Assembly: GCF_000286835.2 (NCBI RefSeq)
Contig: NZ_AJYD02000038.1
Location: 924,219-962,756 of the forward strand
Source of the DNA: Enterovibrio norvegicus FF-33
Lineage (GTDB): Bacteria; Pseudomonadota; Gammaproteobacteria; Enterobacterales; Vibrionaceae
Reading direction: 5' to 3'
Length of the DNA stretch: 38,538 nt
Shown here: positions 16,360-25,831 of the stretch, piece by piece
Position numbering within the stretch: the stretch's first letter is position 1
How the letters are laid out: every line of letters starts with the position of its first letter
The notes under the pieces: model-generated
Database searches by the model: none
The model's input: only the letters and a program-made list of their open reading frames with translations
Told to the model about the DNA's origin: nothing
Program-made: the position numbers and the translations under genes

Positions 16360-16537
16360 AGCTTGTCTTACATGATGGCAGTGACGATAGTTTTAAAGGT
16401 AGTTGCTGTCACTTTCTGCTGAGTTTGCAAGCTGCAAGACGGTTATGCCTAAAAGATCGGCTGCCTTGCATAGCGACTCTTAGCTGTGCAGGGTATACTA
16501 AAACCTTTATTTTTTACGCGATGTTGTTGAAAGACGC

Positions 16538-17335
16538 ATGGATATTTTTATAGCACTCCTAGCCGCACTGCTCTATATAGCGGCACTTATGCAGATCATA
16601 CCCGGGCTATCCGGCCCCAATCAGATCCCTGCAAAACGCGTTTTTCTCAGCGCTTGCGGTGCACTCGCTCTCCATGCTTATCTGATATCTGATCTTATTT
16701 TTGCCGATGGCGGCCAAAATCTCAGTATCCTTAATGTCGCGTCTTTGATCAGTTTTATTATTGCCGCTATCACTACCGGTCTTCTTTTCAAAATGCGCGT
16801 TTGGGTATTACTGCCCGTCGTCTACAGCTTTTCTGCAATTAATCTTACTGCTGCGACCTTGCTTCCAGGGGCTGTCATTTCGCACCTTGAAGCGAACCCA
16901 CAGGTCCTTTTGCATATATCACTGGCTCTATTCTCTTATTCAACACTGATGATAGCGACATTGTATGCCATACAATTAGCGTGGCTTGATCATCAATTGA
17001 AGAGTAAGAAAAAGCTCATGATGAATCCGAATTTACCGCCACTAATGGCCGTAGAACGTCAGTTGTTCAATATCATTTTGATTGGTGAGATTTTACTGAC
17101 GCTAACGCTGATAACTGGCTTTGCATTCGTGCATGACATGATTGCCCAAGGTAAAGCGCATAAAGCTATTTTATCCGCCATGGCATGGTGTGTTTATGGC
17201 ACCTTACTATGGGGACACTATCGTTCTGGATGGCGTGGTCGACGTGTTATTTGGATAAGTATTGTAGGCGCATTTTTGCTGACTCTGGCCTATTTCGGCA
17301 GCCGATTTGTACGCGAAGTCATTATTGCTTCGTGA
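16538..17335 (+). CDS. ypjD: YpjD, cytochrome c assembly (CcsA/HemX-like) membrane protein
   Basis: A 265-residue polytopic protein with about eight hydrophobic segments, belonging to the CytC_asm/HemX-like family. It has LHISLALFSYSTLMIATLYAIQLAW in the middle and a C-terminal part with AMAWCVYGTLLWGHYRSGWRGRRV, typical of this family, where His residues may contact heme. E. coli YpjD sits between ffh and yfjD in the same order; its role is not established. The start ATG follows GAAAGACGC. Confidence 0.88.
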   Translation: MDIFIALLAALLYIAALMQIIPGLSGPNQIPAKRVFLSACGALALHAYLISDLIFADGGQNLSILNVASLISFIIAAITTGLLFKMRVWVLLPVVYSFSAINLTAATLLPGAVISHLEANPQVLLHISLALFSYSTLMIATLYAIQLAWLDHQLKSKKKLMMNPNLPPLMAVERQLFNIILIGEILLTLTLITGFAFVHDMIAQGKAHKAILSAMAWCVYGTLLWGHYRSGWRGRRVIWISIVGAFLLTLAYFGSRFVREVIIAS

Positions 17336-17426
17336 TGACAGGGCTAAATTTTAACCATCGGGTTTGACAGCAGCTCACATTCTTGTCCTTAATTAGGGCT
17401 GAATTGAATAAAAAGGATCTTGTAAT

Positions 17427-18701
17427 TTGGACGACATATCGACGGGAACGTTAATTTCCCTATTGGTATTGCTCATCGTCGTTTCAGCGTATTTCTCCGG
17501 TTCCGAAACCGGAATGATGTCGTTAAACCGTTACCGAGTTCGGCACCTTTCCAACCAAGGACACAAAGGCGCAAAGCGCGTAGAAAAGCTGCTTTCGCGC
17601 CCAGATAGGCTCATAGGCCTTATCCTGATTGGCAACAATCTCGTCAATATATTGGCCTCTGCCATCGCCACCATATTGGGTATGCGCTTGTACGGCGACC
17701 TTGGCGTTGCTATTGCTACCGGTGGTCTCACCTTAGTCATCCTTGTTTTTGCAGAAGTCACGCCAAAAACACTTGCCGCGCTCTACCCTGAACGCGTGTC
17801 CTACACCAGTAGTATCTTACTTAACATCCTAATGAAAGTGATGTACCCACTGGTGTGGTTGATTAATGGTATTACCAATGGCTTTTTACGTTTAATTGGT
17901 TTAACCACCAGCCATGATGGAAGAAACCACCTTAGCTCAGAAGAGCTGCGTACAGTGGTCAATGAAGCTGGCGGGCTGATCCCCCGTCGCCACCAAGACA
18001 TGCTGATCTCGATTCTGGAACTAGAAGAAATTACGGTCAATGACATCATGGTGCCACGCAACGAGATTACTGGCATTAATGTTAATGATGATTGGAAAGC
18101 CATCATGCGTCAGTTAACGCATGCACCCCATGGTCGCATGGTGCTCTATCGCGATAACATTGATGAAGTTGTCGGGATGCTGCGTGTTCGTGAAGCCTAT
18201 CGTATGATGGTGGAAAATGAGTTCAATAAAGAAAATCTGCTGAGAGCAGCCGATGAAGTTTACTACATTCCCGAAGGCACGCCTCTCAACGTGCAAATGC
18301 TCAAATTCCAGCGCAATAAGCAACGCATAGGTCTTGTTGTAGATGAATACGGCGACATTATCGGACTCGTCACTTTGGAAGACATTCTGGAAGAGATTAT
18401 TGGTGAATTCACCACATCACTTTCACCGAGCCTTGCTGAAGAAATCACGGCGCTGCCAGACGGCAGTTACATGATTGACGGAACAGCCAACATTCGTGAT
18501 TTGAACAAAAGCCTAAACTGGGCATTACCCACCGATGGACCTCGTACCTTAAATGGGTTAATACTCGAGCATTTGGAAGACATTCCTGATAGCCAAGTCA
18601 GCATTGAGGTCGAAGGTCATCAAATGGAAATTGTCGAGGTGGCAGAGAACATGATAAAGCAAGTCAAAATACTTCCCGTCCCCAAAAGCGCAAACGTCTA
18701 G
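17427..18701 (+). CDS. yfjD: YfjD, CNNM/CorC-type transporter-regulator with CBS domains
   Basis: The 424-residue inner-membrane protein has a CNNM/DUF21 domain (about 1-185; SAYFSGSETGMMSLNRYR, VNILASAIATILGMRLYG), a CBS pair (about 200-325; DIMVPRNEITGINVNDDWKA) and a C-terminal CorC/HlyC domain (about 340-418). It aligns along its length with E. coli YfjD as I recall it. The family is linked to Mg2+/Co2+ efflux. Translation must start at TTG (17427): the residues MDDISTGTL match the E. coli N-terminus, and AAAAGGAT lies upstream at proper distance. A TTG start implies modest expression. Confidence 0.92.
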   Translation: MDDISTGTLISLLVLLIVVSAYFSGSETGMMSLNRYRVRHLSNQGHKGAKRVEKLLSRPDRLIGLILIGNNLVNILASAIATILGMRLYGDLGVAIATGGLTLVILVFAEVTPKTLAALYPERVSYTSSILLNILMKVMYPLVWLINGITNGFLRLIGLTTSHDGRNHLSSEELRTVVNEAGGLIPRRHQDMLISILELEEITVNDIMVPRNEITGINVNDDWKAIMRQLTHAPHGRMVLYRDNIDEVVGMLRVREAYRMMVENEFNKENLLRAADEVYYIPEGTPLNVQMLKFQRNKQRIGLVVDEYGDIIGLVTLEDILEEIIGEFTTSLSPSLAEEITALPDGSYMIDGTANIRDLNKSLNWALPTDGPRTLNGLILEHLEDIPDSQVSIEVEGHQMEIVEVAENMIKQVKILPVPKSANV

Positions 18702-18721
18702 TTTCTGCTCTCTACATGACT

Positions 18722-18746
18722 AAGCCAGCTAATCGCTGGCTTTTTT
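18722..18746 (+). terminator. Terminator after yfjD
   Basis: AAGCCAGC (18722-18729) pairs with GCTGGCTT (18735-18742) around TAATC, followed by T residues. Confidence 0.9.
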
Positions 18747-18815
18747 ACACATTCACATCCCATTAGATTTCACTCCCTCAATTTTTTACTTGATGCGCAT
18801 ATTACATGGCTTCTT

Positions 18816-18841
18816 AAATATCAGACGTTAGTGTGATATTT
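18816..18841. repeat. Perfect dyad AAATATCA-N10-TGATATTT upstream of the chemoreceptor gene
   Basis: Two 8-bp arms, exact reverse complements, are separated by 10 bp (centre-to-centre 18 bp), about 87 nt before the receptor start. The geometry suits a dimeric regulator bound on two successive major grooves. No known motif is recognised. Confidence 0.5.
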
Positions 18842-18927
18842 GAACTATTTTTTAAAGAGCACTTTGCTGATACGTCAGATTAAACGCCTCATCAGCAAAT
18901 GAGAATAACTTGTGGAAGGTAGATTCG

Positions 18928-20229
18928 ATGTTCAATGGGAAATTAAAAAACAAACTTCAAGCCGTTGAAGAAGCTGCGGCTCATAACACGGCTTTGCTCG
19001 ACGCAATCAATAACAGTGTCGCCACCATTTACTTCACGCCTGATGGTGTCGTCAAACGCGCTAATCACCTTTTCCTAGGCGCAGCGGGTTTTACCCTGGA
19101 ACAACTAACGGGTAAACATCACCGCGAACTGTGTGATGCCGAGTATGCCCAAAGCGCAGAATATCAAAAATTTTGGGCGCGTTTACGTGCTGGAGAAGTG
19201 ATTAGCGGCACGGTTGCTCGGAGAAACAGTAAAGGCGAACGCCTGTGGCTAGAAGCCACTTACTTCCCGATAAAAGAAAATGGGACTGTCACTGAAGTCA
19301 TGAAGATTGCAGCAGACGTCACCAAAGACAAAATATTGCGTGATGATAACCAAGCTGTGGCTACCGCATTGGATAAATCAATGGCGACGATCGAATTCCT
19401 TCCTGATGGCACCATTGTTAAAGCCAATGCCAACTTTCTTGGTGCCGTCGGCTATTCACTTGATCAAATCCAGGGTAAACACCACCGCATGTTCTGCCCA
19501 GACCATTTTTTGCAGGCCAACCCCAATTTCTGGGCTGAACTGGCCTCTGGTGATTTCAAAGGCGGGCAGTTTGAACGCAAAGACGCCAAAGGCAATGTGC
19601 TTTGGCTACGAGCCACCTATAACCCGGTATTTGACGACAAAGGCAAGGTTGTTCGTGTTGTAAAATTCGCCAGCAATATTACCGAAAAGATTGAACAAGA
19701 ACTGGCCATTCGAGCAGCAGCTGAAATCGCCTACTCCACATCGGTCGAAACATCGCAAATTGCTAAGCAAGGGGCAAGTGTGTTGGAGTCAACGGTGTCA
19801 ACGTCTCAATCTATTTCTGAACAGGTGCTGGAAACATCCGCCTCGATTTCCCAGCTAAACGAACAATCTAAAAGTATTGAAGCGATTGTCTCGACGATCA
19901 GCGACATTGCAGATCAGACAAACCTACTCGCTCTCAATGCGGCCATTGAAGCCGCACGAGCAGGCGATCAAGGCCGCGGTTTTGCGGTGGTTGCAGATGA
20001 AGTTCGACAATTGGCAGCAAGAACCAGCCAATCAACCGCAGAGATTGCAGACGTTGTGAAAAAGAATCGAGATCTAACATCAGAAGCAACACGTAAGATG
20101 TCGAGCGTGTCCGATTCTGCGGAACTGGGTAAGCAACAAATATCTGAAGCCTCGTCAGTGATGGAAGAAATTCGCGTTGGCGCTGAAAACGTGGCACAAA
20201 CTGTTTCGGGCTTGAATACGGGCAACTAG
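18928..20229 (+). CDS. Soluble PAS-PAS methyl-accepting chemotaxis protein (BdlA-like)
   Basis: The 433-residue protein has two PAS domains in tandem (about 20-140 and 142-262), each with a similar core: [20 protein letters not shown] and [20 protein letters not shown], followed by GKHHR and a WLEA/WLRA strand, then a PAC-like end ([18 protein letters not shown]). A chemoreceptor signalling domain follows (about 270-433) with the conserved hairpin tip around [20 protein letters not shown]. There is no transmembrane segment and no CheB/CheR-binding tail. This is the layout of Pseudomonas BdlA (biofilm dispersal) and Aer-type receptors, so cytoplasmic redox, oxygen or metabolite sensing is likely; the PAS ligand is unknown. 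Start: ATG after GGAAGGT rather than the TTG at 18910. Confidence 0.9.
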   Translation: MFNGKLKNKLQAVEEAAAHNTALLDAINNSVATIYFTPDGVVKRANHLFLGAAGFTLEQLTGKHHRELCDAEYAQSAEYQKFWARLRAGEVISGTVARRNSKGERLWLEATYFPIKENGTVTEVMKIAADVTKDKILRDDNQAVATALDKSMATIEFLPDGTIVKANANFLGAVGYSLDQIQGKHHRMFCPDHFLQANPNFWAELASGDFKGGQFERKDAKGNVLWLRATYNPVFDDKGKVVRVVKFASNITEKIEQELAIRAAAEIAYSTSVETSQIAKQGASVLESTVSTSQSISEQVLETSASISQLNEQSKSIEAIVSTISDIADQTNLLALNAAIEAARAGDQGRGFAVVADEVRQLAARTSQSTAEIADVVKKNRDLTSEATRKMSSVSDSAELGKQQISEASSVMEEIRVGAENVAQTVSGLNTGN

Positions 20230-20275
20230 CCTCATTCACCAGTAAGAAGCGCCACATAAAAACCTCGGTGCAAAA

Positions 20276-20309
20276 AAAACCCATGTTGATTTACCAACGT
20301 GGGGCTTTC
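20276..20309. terminator. Terminator between the convergent chemoreceptor and sugar ABC operons
   Basis: CCCATGTTG pairs with CAACGTGGG (one G-T wobble) around ATTTAC, flanked by A8 on the left and CTTTC on the right. The A run gives a good T tract for the minus strand operon. Confidence 0.75.
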
Positions 20310-20324
20310 TACATGTTTAACCAC

Positions 20325-21428
20325 TCACCGGATACGCATTCCTGTTTCTCGATCAAACAACACCAGCTTTTCTGGGTTGAAAGCAAAGTGAGTGATATCA
20401 CCCAGTTTTAAATTAGCATTAGCGGGCATTCGCGCCACGACTTCTTTTCCAGACAACAACGTAATCACATACGTATCTGCCCCTGTTGGCTCGGTGACAT
20501 CCACTTTGCAAAGCAGTGTTCCTTCACCGCCCTGCTTTTGGTCAGAGATGTCTTCCGGACGCACACCAAGGCTCACCGTTTTACCAACATAAGAGGCCAA
20601 CTCAGAAAAACCACGGTTATAGCTGACGACTTGTGCTTCCCCTTCATGCCCATGGATCTCAAGTTGAGTCTTCGAGCTATCTGATGCTTCTACCTTTGCA
20701 TCAAACAAGTTCATCGAAGGGCTACCCATGAAGGTTGCCACAAACGTATTTGCTGGGTTGTCATACACCTCAGCGGGTGAGCCAAGCTGCTGCACTTCAC
20801 CATCTTTCATGACCGCGATTTTGGTGGCTAGCGTCATAGCTTCAATCTGATCATGAGTAACATAAACAATCGTGGCGTTTAGGCGCTGGTGGAGACGTTT
20901 GATTTCCGTTCGCATGTCTACCCGTAACTTCGCATCAAGGTTAGACAATGGCTCATCAAACAAGAAAATTTTCGGGTCGCGCACCAGTGCACGCCCCATC
21001 GCGACACGCTGTCGTTGGCCACCCGACAATTGACCCGGTTTGCGCTTCAGTAAGTGCTCAATTTGCAGCATGGCTGACACGTCACCAATCAAGCGCTCAC
21101 GCTCTGGTTTTGGAACGTGACGCATTTCCAGACCAAACGAGATATTCTGTGCCACCGTCATGTTCGGATACAAAGCGTAAGACTGAAACACCATCGCAAT
21201 ATCACGATCAGCGGGATGCAGCGTATTGATCATGTTGTCACCGATCATCACGTCGCCATCACTGATGCTATCAAGCCCTGCAATCATGTTCAGCAAGGTT
21301 GATTTACCGCAACCTGAAGGTCCTACCAGCACCAAAAAATCACCATCATCAATGGCAATATCAATACCCTTTAAAACCTCTATTTGTCCAAACCGTTTTT
21401 TTACGTTATTGAGCGTCAAAGATGCCAT
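20325..21428 (-). CDS. Sugar ABC transporter ATPase (MalK/UgpC/GtsD type)
   Basis: The 367-residue ATPase powers the CUT1 sugar importer encoded by the genes before it. Walker A is GPSGCGKSTLL (about 36-46), the signature LSGGQRQRVAMGRALV (about 134-149), Walker B FLFDEPLSNLDA, and the switch His in YVTHDQIEAM. A C-terminal OB/TOBE domain (about 240-367; VSLGVRPEDI, DTYVITLLSGKEVVARMP) marks the MalK subgroup, in which ATPases can be shared between importers. It is the last gene of the operon, 4 nt after the permease. Confidence 0.93.
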   Translation of the reverse strand: MASLTLNNVKKRFGQIEVLKGIDIAIDDGDFLVLVGPSGCGKSTLLNMIAGLDSISDGDVMIGDNMINTLHPADRDIAMVFQSYALYPNMTVAQNISFGLEMRHVPKPERERLIGDVSAMLQIEHLLKRKPGQLSGGQRQRVAMGRALVRDPKIFLFDEPLSNLDAKLRVDMRTEIKRLHQRLNATIVYVTHDQIEAMTLATKIAVMKDGEVQQLGSPAEVYDNPANTFVATFMGSPSMNLFDAKVEASDSSKTQLEIHGHEGEAQVVSYNRGFSELASYVGKTVSLGVRPEDISDQKQGGEGTLLCKVDVTEPTGADTYVITLLSGKEVVARMPANANLKLGDITHFAFNPEKLVLFDRETGMRIR

Positions 21429-21432
21429 TGCA

Positions 21433-22314
21433 TTATCCTTTTACTGAGCCCGCCATGAGACCGCGAACGAAGTAGCGCCCGGCCAGGATATAAACCAAAA
21501 GCGTGGGAAGTGCAGCAATCATGGCACCAGCCATGTGCACGTTGTATTCCTTCACACCCGTCGAAGAGTTAACCAGATTATTCAATGCGACTGTGATAGG
21601 CGCAGTCCCCCCCGACGCAAACGAAGCGCCAAACAGGAAATCGTTCCAGATATTTGTGAACTGCCAAATGATCGTCACCACAATGATCGGGCCTGAGCTT
21701 GGCAATAAAATGCGGAAGAACATTCTAAAGAACCCTGCGCCATCAATCATGGCGGCACGGATCAATTCACTCGGAAAGGCTTCGTAATAATTACGGAAGA
21801 AAAGTGTGGTAAAGCCAACGCCATAAATCACATGCACCAGCACCAAGCCTGCCGTGGTGTTCGCCAAACCAAGCGTCCCTAGAACTTGACTCATGGGGAC
21901 GAGCACGACCTGAAATGGGATGAAGCAGCCAAACAGCATGATACCAAATACCCAACGATGTCCTCTAAAACGCCACTTAGTCAGCACATACCCATTCAAG
22001 GCTCCTAAGATTGTCGATATCAAGACACCCGGCACTGTGATCATAATGGAGTTCATGAAATACCCATTAATCCCCTCACACGTCAGTCCGATACAAGCCG
22101 AGCCCCAAGCTGAAACCCAAGGCTCTATCGTCCAAACCTGAGGTAGCGCCAACATGTTGCCTTGACGAATCTCATCCAACTCTTTAAACGAAGTCACCAG
22201 CATGACAAACAAAGGAAGTAAGTACATACAACCGAACACGATCAGCGTGATGTAAATCAGCGCGCGCCAAAAACGAGCCCCTTGGAAAGGTGTGTTATTT
22301 TCCCTACTGCTCAT
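21433..22314 (-). CDS. Sugar ABC transporter permease (MalG/GtsC type)
   Basis: A 293-residue inner-membrane permease with six predicted helices (ALIYITLIVFGCMYLLPLFV near the N-terminus; LPTLLVYILAGRYFVRGLMAG at the end). The EAA loop that contacts the ATPase reads EAFPSELIRAAMIDGAGFFR...RILLPSS. The ending GLMAGSVKG is typical of the MalG-type subunit. It overlaps the upstream permease gene by 11 nt, so the two are translationally coupled. Confidence 0.93.
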   Translation of the reverse strand: MSSRENNTPFQGARFWRALIYITLIVFGCMYLLPLFVMLVTSFKELDEIRQGNMLALPQVWTIEPWVSAWGSACIGLTCEGINGYFMNSIMITVPGVLISTILGALNGYVLTKWRFRGHRWVFGIMLFGCFIPFQVVLVPMSQVLGTLGLANTTAGLVLVHVIYGVGFTTLFFRNYYEAFPSELIRAAMIDGAGFFRMFFRILLPSSGPIIVVTIIWQFTNIWNDFLFGASFASGGTAPITVALNNLVNSSTGVKEYNVHMAGAMIAALPTLLVYILAGRYFVRGLMAGSVKG

Positions 22315-23206
22315 GCTTTTTCTCCTTCAACTCGCTATAGAGATACGGCACGATAATCGCGGCGATGGTCATTAACATGATGATGGCACTCGCTGAACCC
22401 ACCGCCATTTGGTTACGGGAGAAGGTATAGGAGTACATAAAGGTGGCGGGCATTTCGGTGGCATTTCCGGGGCCACCGCCTGTCAATGCAATGACCAAGT
22501 CGTAGCTCTTTATCGCCATGTGGGCGAGCACGATGAAGGCACTGAGAAACACCGGACGCAATTGCGGAATAATGATACGTCGATACATTTGAAAGGCTGA
22601 TGCGCCATCAAGTTGCGCTGCTTTCAGCATTTCACTGTCAATACCACGAAGGCCCGCAAGGAACATTGCCATGACAAAACCAGAGGTCTGCCAGACCCCG
22701 GCAATCACCACGGTGTAGATCGCCATGTCGGGATTGATCAGCCAATCGAAGCTAAAACTTTCCCAGCCCATCTCTCGCATGGTTTTCTCAAGGCCAAGTC
22801 CTGGATTAAGGAACCATTTCCACGCCGTCCCTGTCACAATAAAACTCAGCGCCATGGGGTAGAGAAAAATGGGTCGTAATGCGCCTTCTATACGGATTTT
22901 CTGGTCGAGCAAGATAGCGAGAAATAACCCCAGCGCACAGCAAATCACGATGTACAAAATACCGAAGATGGCGAGGTTTTCCAGCGCCACATTCCAGTTC
23001 AGACTATTCCACAGTTTTTCGTAGGGACGCACACCATCTAGGTTGTAATTGGGCAGCATGCGTGAGGTGCTAAAGGAGATATACGTTGTCCATGCAATAA
23101 ACCCATAGACAAAGAAAAGTATCAGCGCAAAGGAGGGCGCGATGACAATTTTAGGGAGCAACTGCTGCCAAAATTGGCGAGAGCTGTATTTTCCAGGAGA
23201 AGACAT
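22304..23206 (-). CDS. Sugar ABC transporter permease (MalF/GtsB type)
   Basis: A 300-residue permease with six predicted helices; the first follows a cytoplasmic start (LPKIVIAPSFALILFFVYGF). The EAA loop reads AGLRGIDSEMLKAAQLDGAS followed by RRIIIPQL. It pairs with the MalG-type subunit downstream to form the channel. A 135-nt gap containing two competing hairpins separates it from the binding-protein gene upstream. Confidence 0.93.
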   Translation of the reverse strand: MSSPGKYSSRQFWQQLLPKIVIAPSFALILFFVYGFIAWTTYISFSTSRMLPNYNLDGVRPYEKLWNSLNWNVALENLAIFGILYIVICCALGLFLAILLDQKIRIEGALRPIFLYPMALSFIVTGTAWKWFLNPGLGLEKTMREMGWESFSFDWLINPDMAIYTVVIAGVWQTSGFVMAMFLAGLRGIDSEMLKAAQLDGASAFQMYRRIIIPQLRPVFLSAFIVLAHMAIKSYDLVIALTGGGPGNATEMPATFMYSYTFSRNQMAVGSASAIIMLMTIAAIIVPYLYSELKEKKHEQ

Positions 23207-23261
23207 AAATCAGTCCTTGAAGCGAAAGGCTAACAAAATGCGAGGTTCAATAGACAGAAAA

Positions 23262-23314
23262 GCCTTCTATCTAAGGGCGATAGAAGGCGCATTCGACACA
23301 CGAATGTCGCCTTC
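23262..23314 (-). promoter_or_regulatory. Two mutually exclusive hairpins between binding protein and permease genes
   Basis: Stem 1: GCCTTCTATC (23262-23271) with GATAGAAGGC (23279-23288), 10 bp perfect. Stem 2: GAAGGCGCATTCG (23283-23295) with CGAATGTCGCCTTC (23301-23314), 13 bp with one bulge. They share 23283-23288, so only one can be complete at a time. In mRNA order (minus strand) stem 2 forms first. Stable stems after a binding-protein gene often protect its mRNA and lower permease expression, as for malE-malF. Confidence 0.65.
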
Positions 23315-23341
23315 TCTTTCCTCGCTACTGCTATCGATTCC

Positions 23342-24589
23342 CTACTGCGCGTCTTGCACCGCAGAGACCAAGGCTTTTGTCGCTTGCTTCGAATCCATGC
23401 CACCATTGAAGTGATTAGTCACCACATCATAAACGGCATTTTTCACTGCGGCAGGTGCAGCGTGTCCATGGGCCATACTGCCAACCAAGGTGTTGTTTTT
23501 GTTAGCTTCAGCAAGATCGGCCATGCCTTTCTGACCGCAAGCGTCAAACGCTTCATTTGATACGTCAGTACGGGCTGGCACTGAGCCTTTCACCACGTTA
23601 AATGCAGACTGAAAGGTCGGCGACATAATCGCTTTTGCCATTGCTTGTTGGGCTTTTGATTCGCCCACATCAAACATCACAAATTGGTCAGCATTGAAGG
23701 TCACCATGCCTTGCGTGCCCGGCATACGGAAACATAAGAAATCTTCATTGGGCTTCATGCCCGCTTTGAGAAACTCGCCTTTCGCCCAGTCACCCATGAT
23801 TTGCATGCCTGCTTTGTTTTCAATCACCATCGCAGATGCCAAGTTCCAATCACGACCCGGGAAGTTCTTATCTACGTAACCGCGAAGCTGAGACATACGA
23901 TCAAACACCTTCACCATGGTGTCTGAACCTAGCGCCTCCGGATCAAGATCAATCATCGCCTTGCGATAGAAATCAATGCCGCCCGTTGTTAGCACCACGC
24001 CATCAAACAGGGTAGCGTCTTGCCAAGCTTGACCACCGTGAGCCAGCGGGATATACCCTGCAGCTTTTAGTTTATCCAGCGCACCAATCAACTCCTCCCA
24101 CGTTTGCGGCTGTTTAACACCCACTTCATCAAGCAATTTTTTGTTGGCCCAAATCCAGTTGGTCGAGTGGACATTAACCGGTGCTGAGACCCACTTGCCG
24201 TCGTACTTAGAAAAACGCTGCAATGCACTAGGTACTTTGTCATTCCAGCCTTCCGCTTCTGCAACACTGTTAAGGTTGGCAACGACATCTTCTGCCGCCC
24301 AATCTTGAATATCAAAACCCAGCATTTGCACAGCTGTTGGTGGATTACCAGACGTTACTCGAGCACGCAACACTGTCATGGCATTACCACCACCACCGCC
24401 CGCAACTGGCATGTCTTGCCAGCCAATGCCTTGGGTACCCAGATCGTCTTTTAGTACGGTCAGTGCTGCGGCCTCACCGCCCGACGTCCACCAGTGCAAT
24501 ACTTCCACATCTTCTGCCTGCGCGACCGCTGCGCTTAACAGCAAAGTACCTGCGAGGGGCAGGGTTTGAATCATGTTGCGTTTTCTCAT
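23342..24589 (-). CDS. Periplasmic sugar-binding protein, GtsA-like (glucose/mannose type)
   Basis: The 415-residue precursor has a Sec signal peptide ([20 protein letters not shown], cleavage after AQA near residue 25) and an SBP family 1 fold. Segments [74 protein letters not shown] and [12 protein letters not shown] closely resemble Pseudomonas GtsA, the glucose/mannose-binding protein, as I remember it. The substrate here is inferred from that similarity and could be another hexose or a glucoside. It lies 84 nt after lacI. An in-frame ATG at 24574 is an alternative start. Confidence 0.9.
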   Translation of the reverse strand: MRKRNMIQTLPLAGTLLLSAAVAQAEDVEVLHWWTSGGEAAALTVLKDDLGTQGIGWQDMPVAGGGGGNAMTVLRARVTSGNPPTAVQMLGFDIQDWAAEDVVANLNSVAEAEGWNDKVPSALQRFSKYDGKWVSAPVNVHSTNWIWANKKLLDEVGVKQPQTWEELIGALDKLKAAGYIPLAHGGQAWQDATLFDGVVLTTGGIDFYRKAMIDLDPEALGSDTMVKVFDRMSQLRGYVDKNFPGRDWNLASAMVIENKAGMQIMGDWAKGEFLKAGMKPNEDFLCFRMPGTQGMVTFNADQFVMFDVGESKAQQAMAKAIMSPTFQSAFNVVKGSVPARTDVSNEAFDACGQKGMADLAEANKNNTLVGSMAHGHAAPAAVKNAVYDVVTNHFNGGMDSKQATKALVSAVQDAQ

Positions 24590-24673
24590 GATAGTAGTCC
24601 CATCTGTGTCATTGACCTGCGTTTACTGCAGCCATCCTTTTGTTGTTGAGGAAAATTAGGCCCATTCACTCGC

Positions 24674-25717
24674 CTATTTCCCCACCGAACAACATGACGA
24701 ACGAATCACTAGTTCCACACCAACGAGGGCGCTTTCTGGCACTTTTTGGTTCTCTCGCCATTGCTGTAATCTTTCACATGCCATCAGGGCAATGTCTTCT
24801 GCACTGACTCTCACTGTGGTCAGCGCCGGTGACATCAGCCGACTGTCTTCTAAATCATCGAATCCCACCACAGCAATATCTTTGCCAGGGGTTAATCCTC
24901 GCTCGCGCAACGCGGTATACGCGCCGTAAGCCACCACATCCGTAAAACAGACAATCGCAGTGATATCTGGTGCGCGGTCTAACACTCGGTTCAGCGCAAT
25001 TTTCCCGCCTTGGCGCTTGGTCGAGCTTGGCTCAATATCACCAGTTTCAACAGACAACTCGGCCTCTTCCATCGCTCTCATAAAGCCTTGTTTGCGCTCT
25101 TGATAATCAGATATCGACTCAACCCCACCGATGAATGCGATCCGCCGATGCCCAAGGCCAATCAAGTATCGGGTTGATAAATACATACCTAGGCGGTTAT
25201 CTGGCATCACAGTTGGTACATTTGCCCCTTCAACATCACGCATCAAACACACAACGGGAGATGACGCATCGGCCAATGCTTGCAGCCAAGCCGCTTCAGT
25301 CTTGGGCGCTGGCGTAATAAAAAAACCAGCGACATTGTGTTCCTTAAGTGAAGCGACCATCGCGGTTTGCCGCGCCACACTTTCATTGATATTGACGACA
25401 ATAGGCATAAAGCCTTGCTGCTCCAACTGACCTTCAAGCGCAATAATGACCTGTGCCAGATAAGGATTGGCCAAGTCGTTTGCCACGATGGCGACAAGAT
25501 TCGATTCTTTGTTTCTCAGCCCTGCCGCATCGCGGTTGTAGACATAACCTAGCTCACCTATCGCCAGATTCACTTTTTCAACGGTTTCAGCCTTCACTCC
25601 TGTATTGCCGCGAAGCACTAAAGAAACTGTGGATTTAGAGACGCCCGCTGCTTTTGCAACGTCAATCACAGTGGCCTTTCGTCCACTGGAATGTCGTGAT
25701 GATTTGCTCTCAGGCAC
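24674..25717 (-). CDS. LacI/GalR-family transcriptional regulator
   Basis: A 347-residue regulator with an N-terminal LacI HTH and hinge (about 15-70; TVIDVAKAAGVSKSTVSLVL, hinge YVYNRDAAGLRNKE) and a periplasmic-binding-like effector domain (VAIVANDLANPYLAQVI; HRRIAFIGG; AIVCFTDVVAYGAYTALRERG; VVGFDDLEDSRLMSPALTTV). First gene of the transporter operon and divergent from the DUF1479 gene. It most likely represses both from the palindrome at 25820-25831 and responds to a sugar. The start is a GTG with CGAGGAC upstream. Confidence 0.93.
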   Translation of the reverse strand: MPESKSSRHSSGRKATVIDVAKAAGVSKSTVSLVLRGNTGVKAETVEKVNLAIGELGYVYNRDAAGLRNKESNLVAIVANDLANPYLAQVIIALEGQLEQQGFMPIVVNINESVARQTAMVASLKEHNVAGFFITPAPKTEAAWLQALADASSPVVCLMRDVEGANVPTVMPDNRLGMYLSTRYLIGLGHRRIAFIGGVESISDYQERKQGFMRAMEEAELSVETGDIEPSSTKRQGGKIALNRVLDRAPDITAIVCFTDVVAYGAYTALRERGLTPGKDIAVVGFDDLEDSRLMSPALTTVRVSAEDIALMACERLQQWRENQKVPESALVGVELVIRSSCCSVGK

Positions 25718-25819
25718 GGATGAACAGTCCTCGGGTTATCGCTTTCCAGCCAATGAAAAAAGTTATCTTTCAATTACAAATATATGCGAGACACCAAAGC
25801 CATTGATTAAAAAATAAAC

Positions 25820-25831
25820 TGGAACGTTCCA
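25820..25831. promoter_or_regulatory. LacI-family operator palindrome in the divergent promoter region
   Basis: TGGAACGTTCCA is a 12-bp perfect palindrome with the central CG typical of LacI/GalR operators. It lies 103 nt before lacI and 132 nt before the DUF1479 gene. On the plus strand it overlaps a possible -35 (CTGGAA, 25819-25824), 17 nt from TATATT (25842-25847); on the minus strand it overlaps TTGGAA (25827-25832). Binding could therefore block both directions. I saw no second copy before the binding-protein gene. Confidence 0.65.

Noticed and set aside
18850-18890. Possible sigma-28 flagellar promoter (TTAAAG ... GCTGATAC) before the chemoreceptor gene
   Set aside because: The two elements are only about 5-9 nt apart instead of the usual spacing of 11-15 nt.
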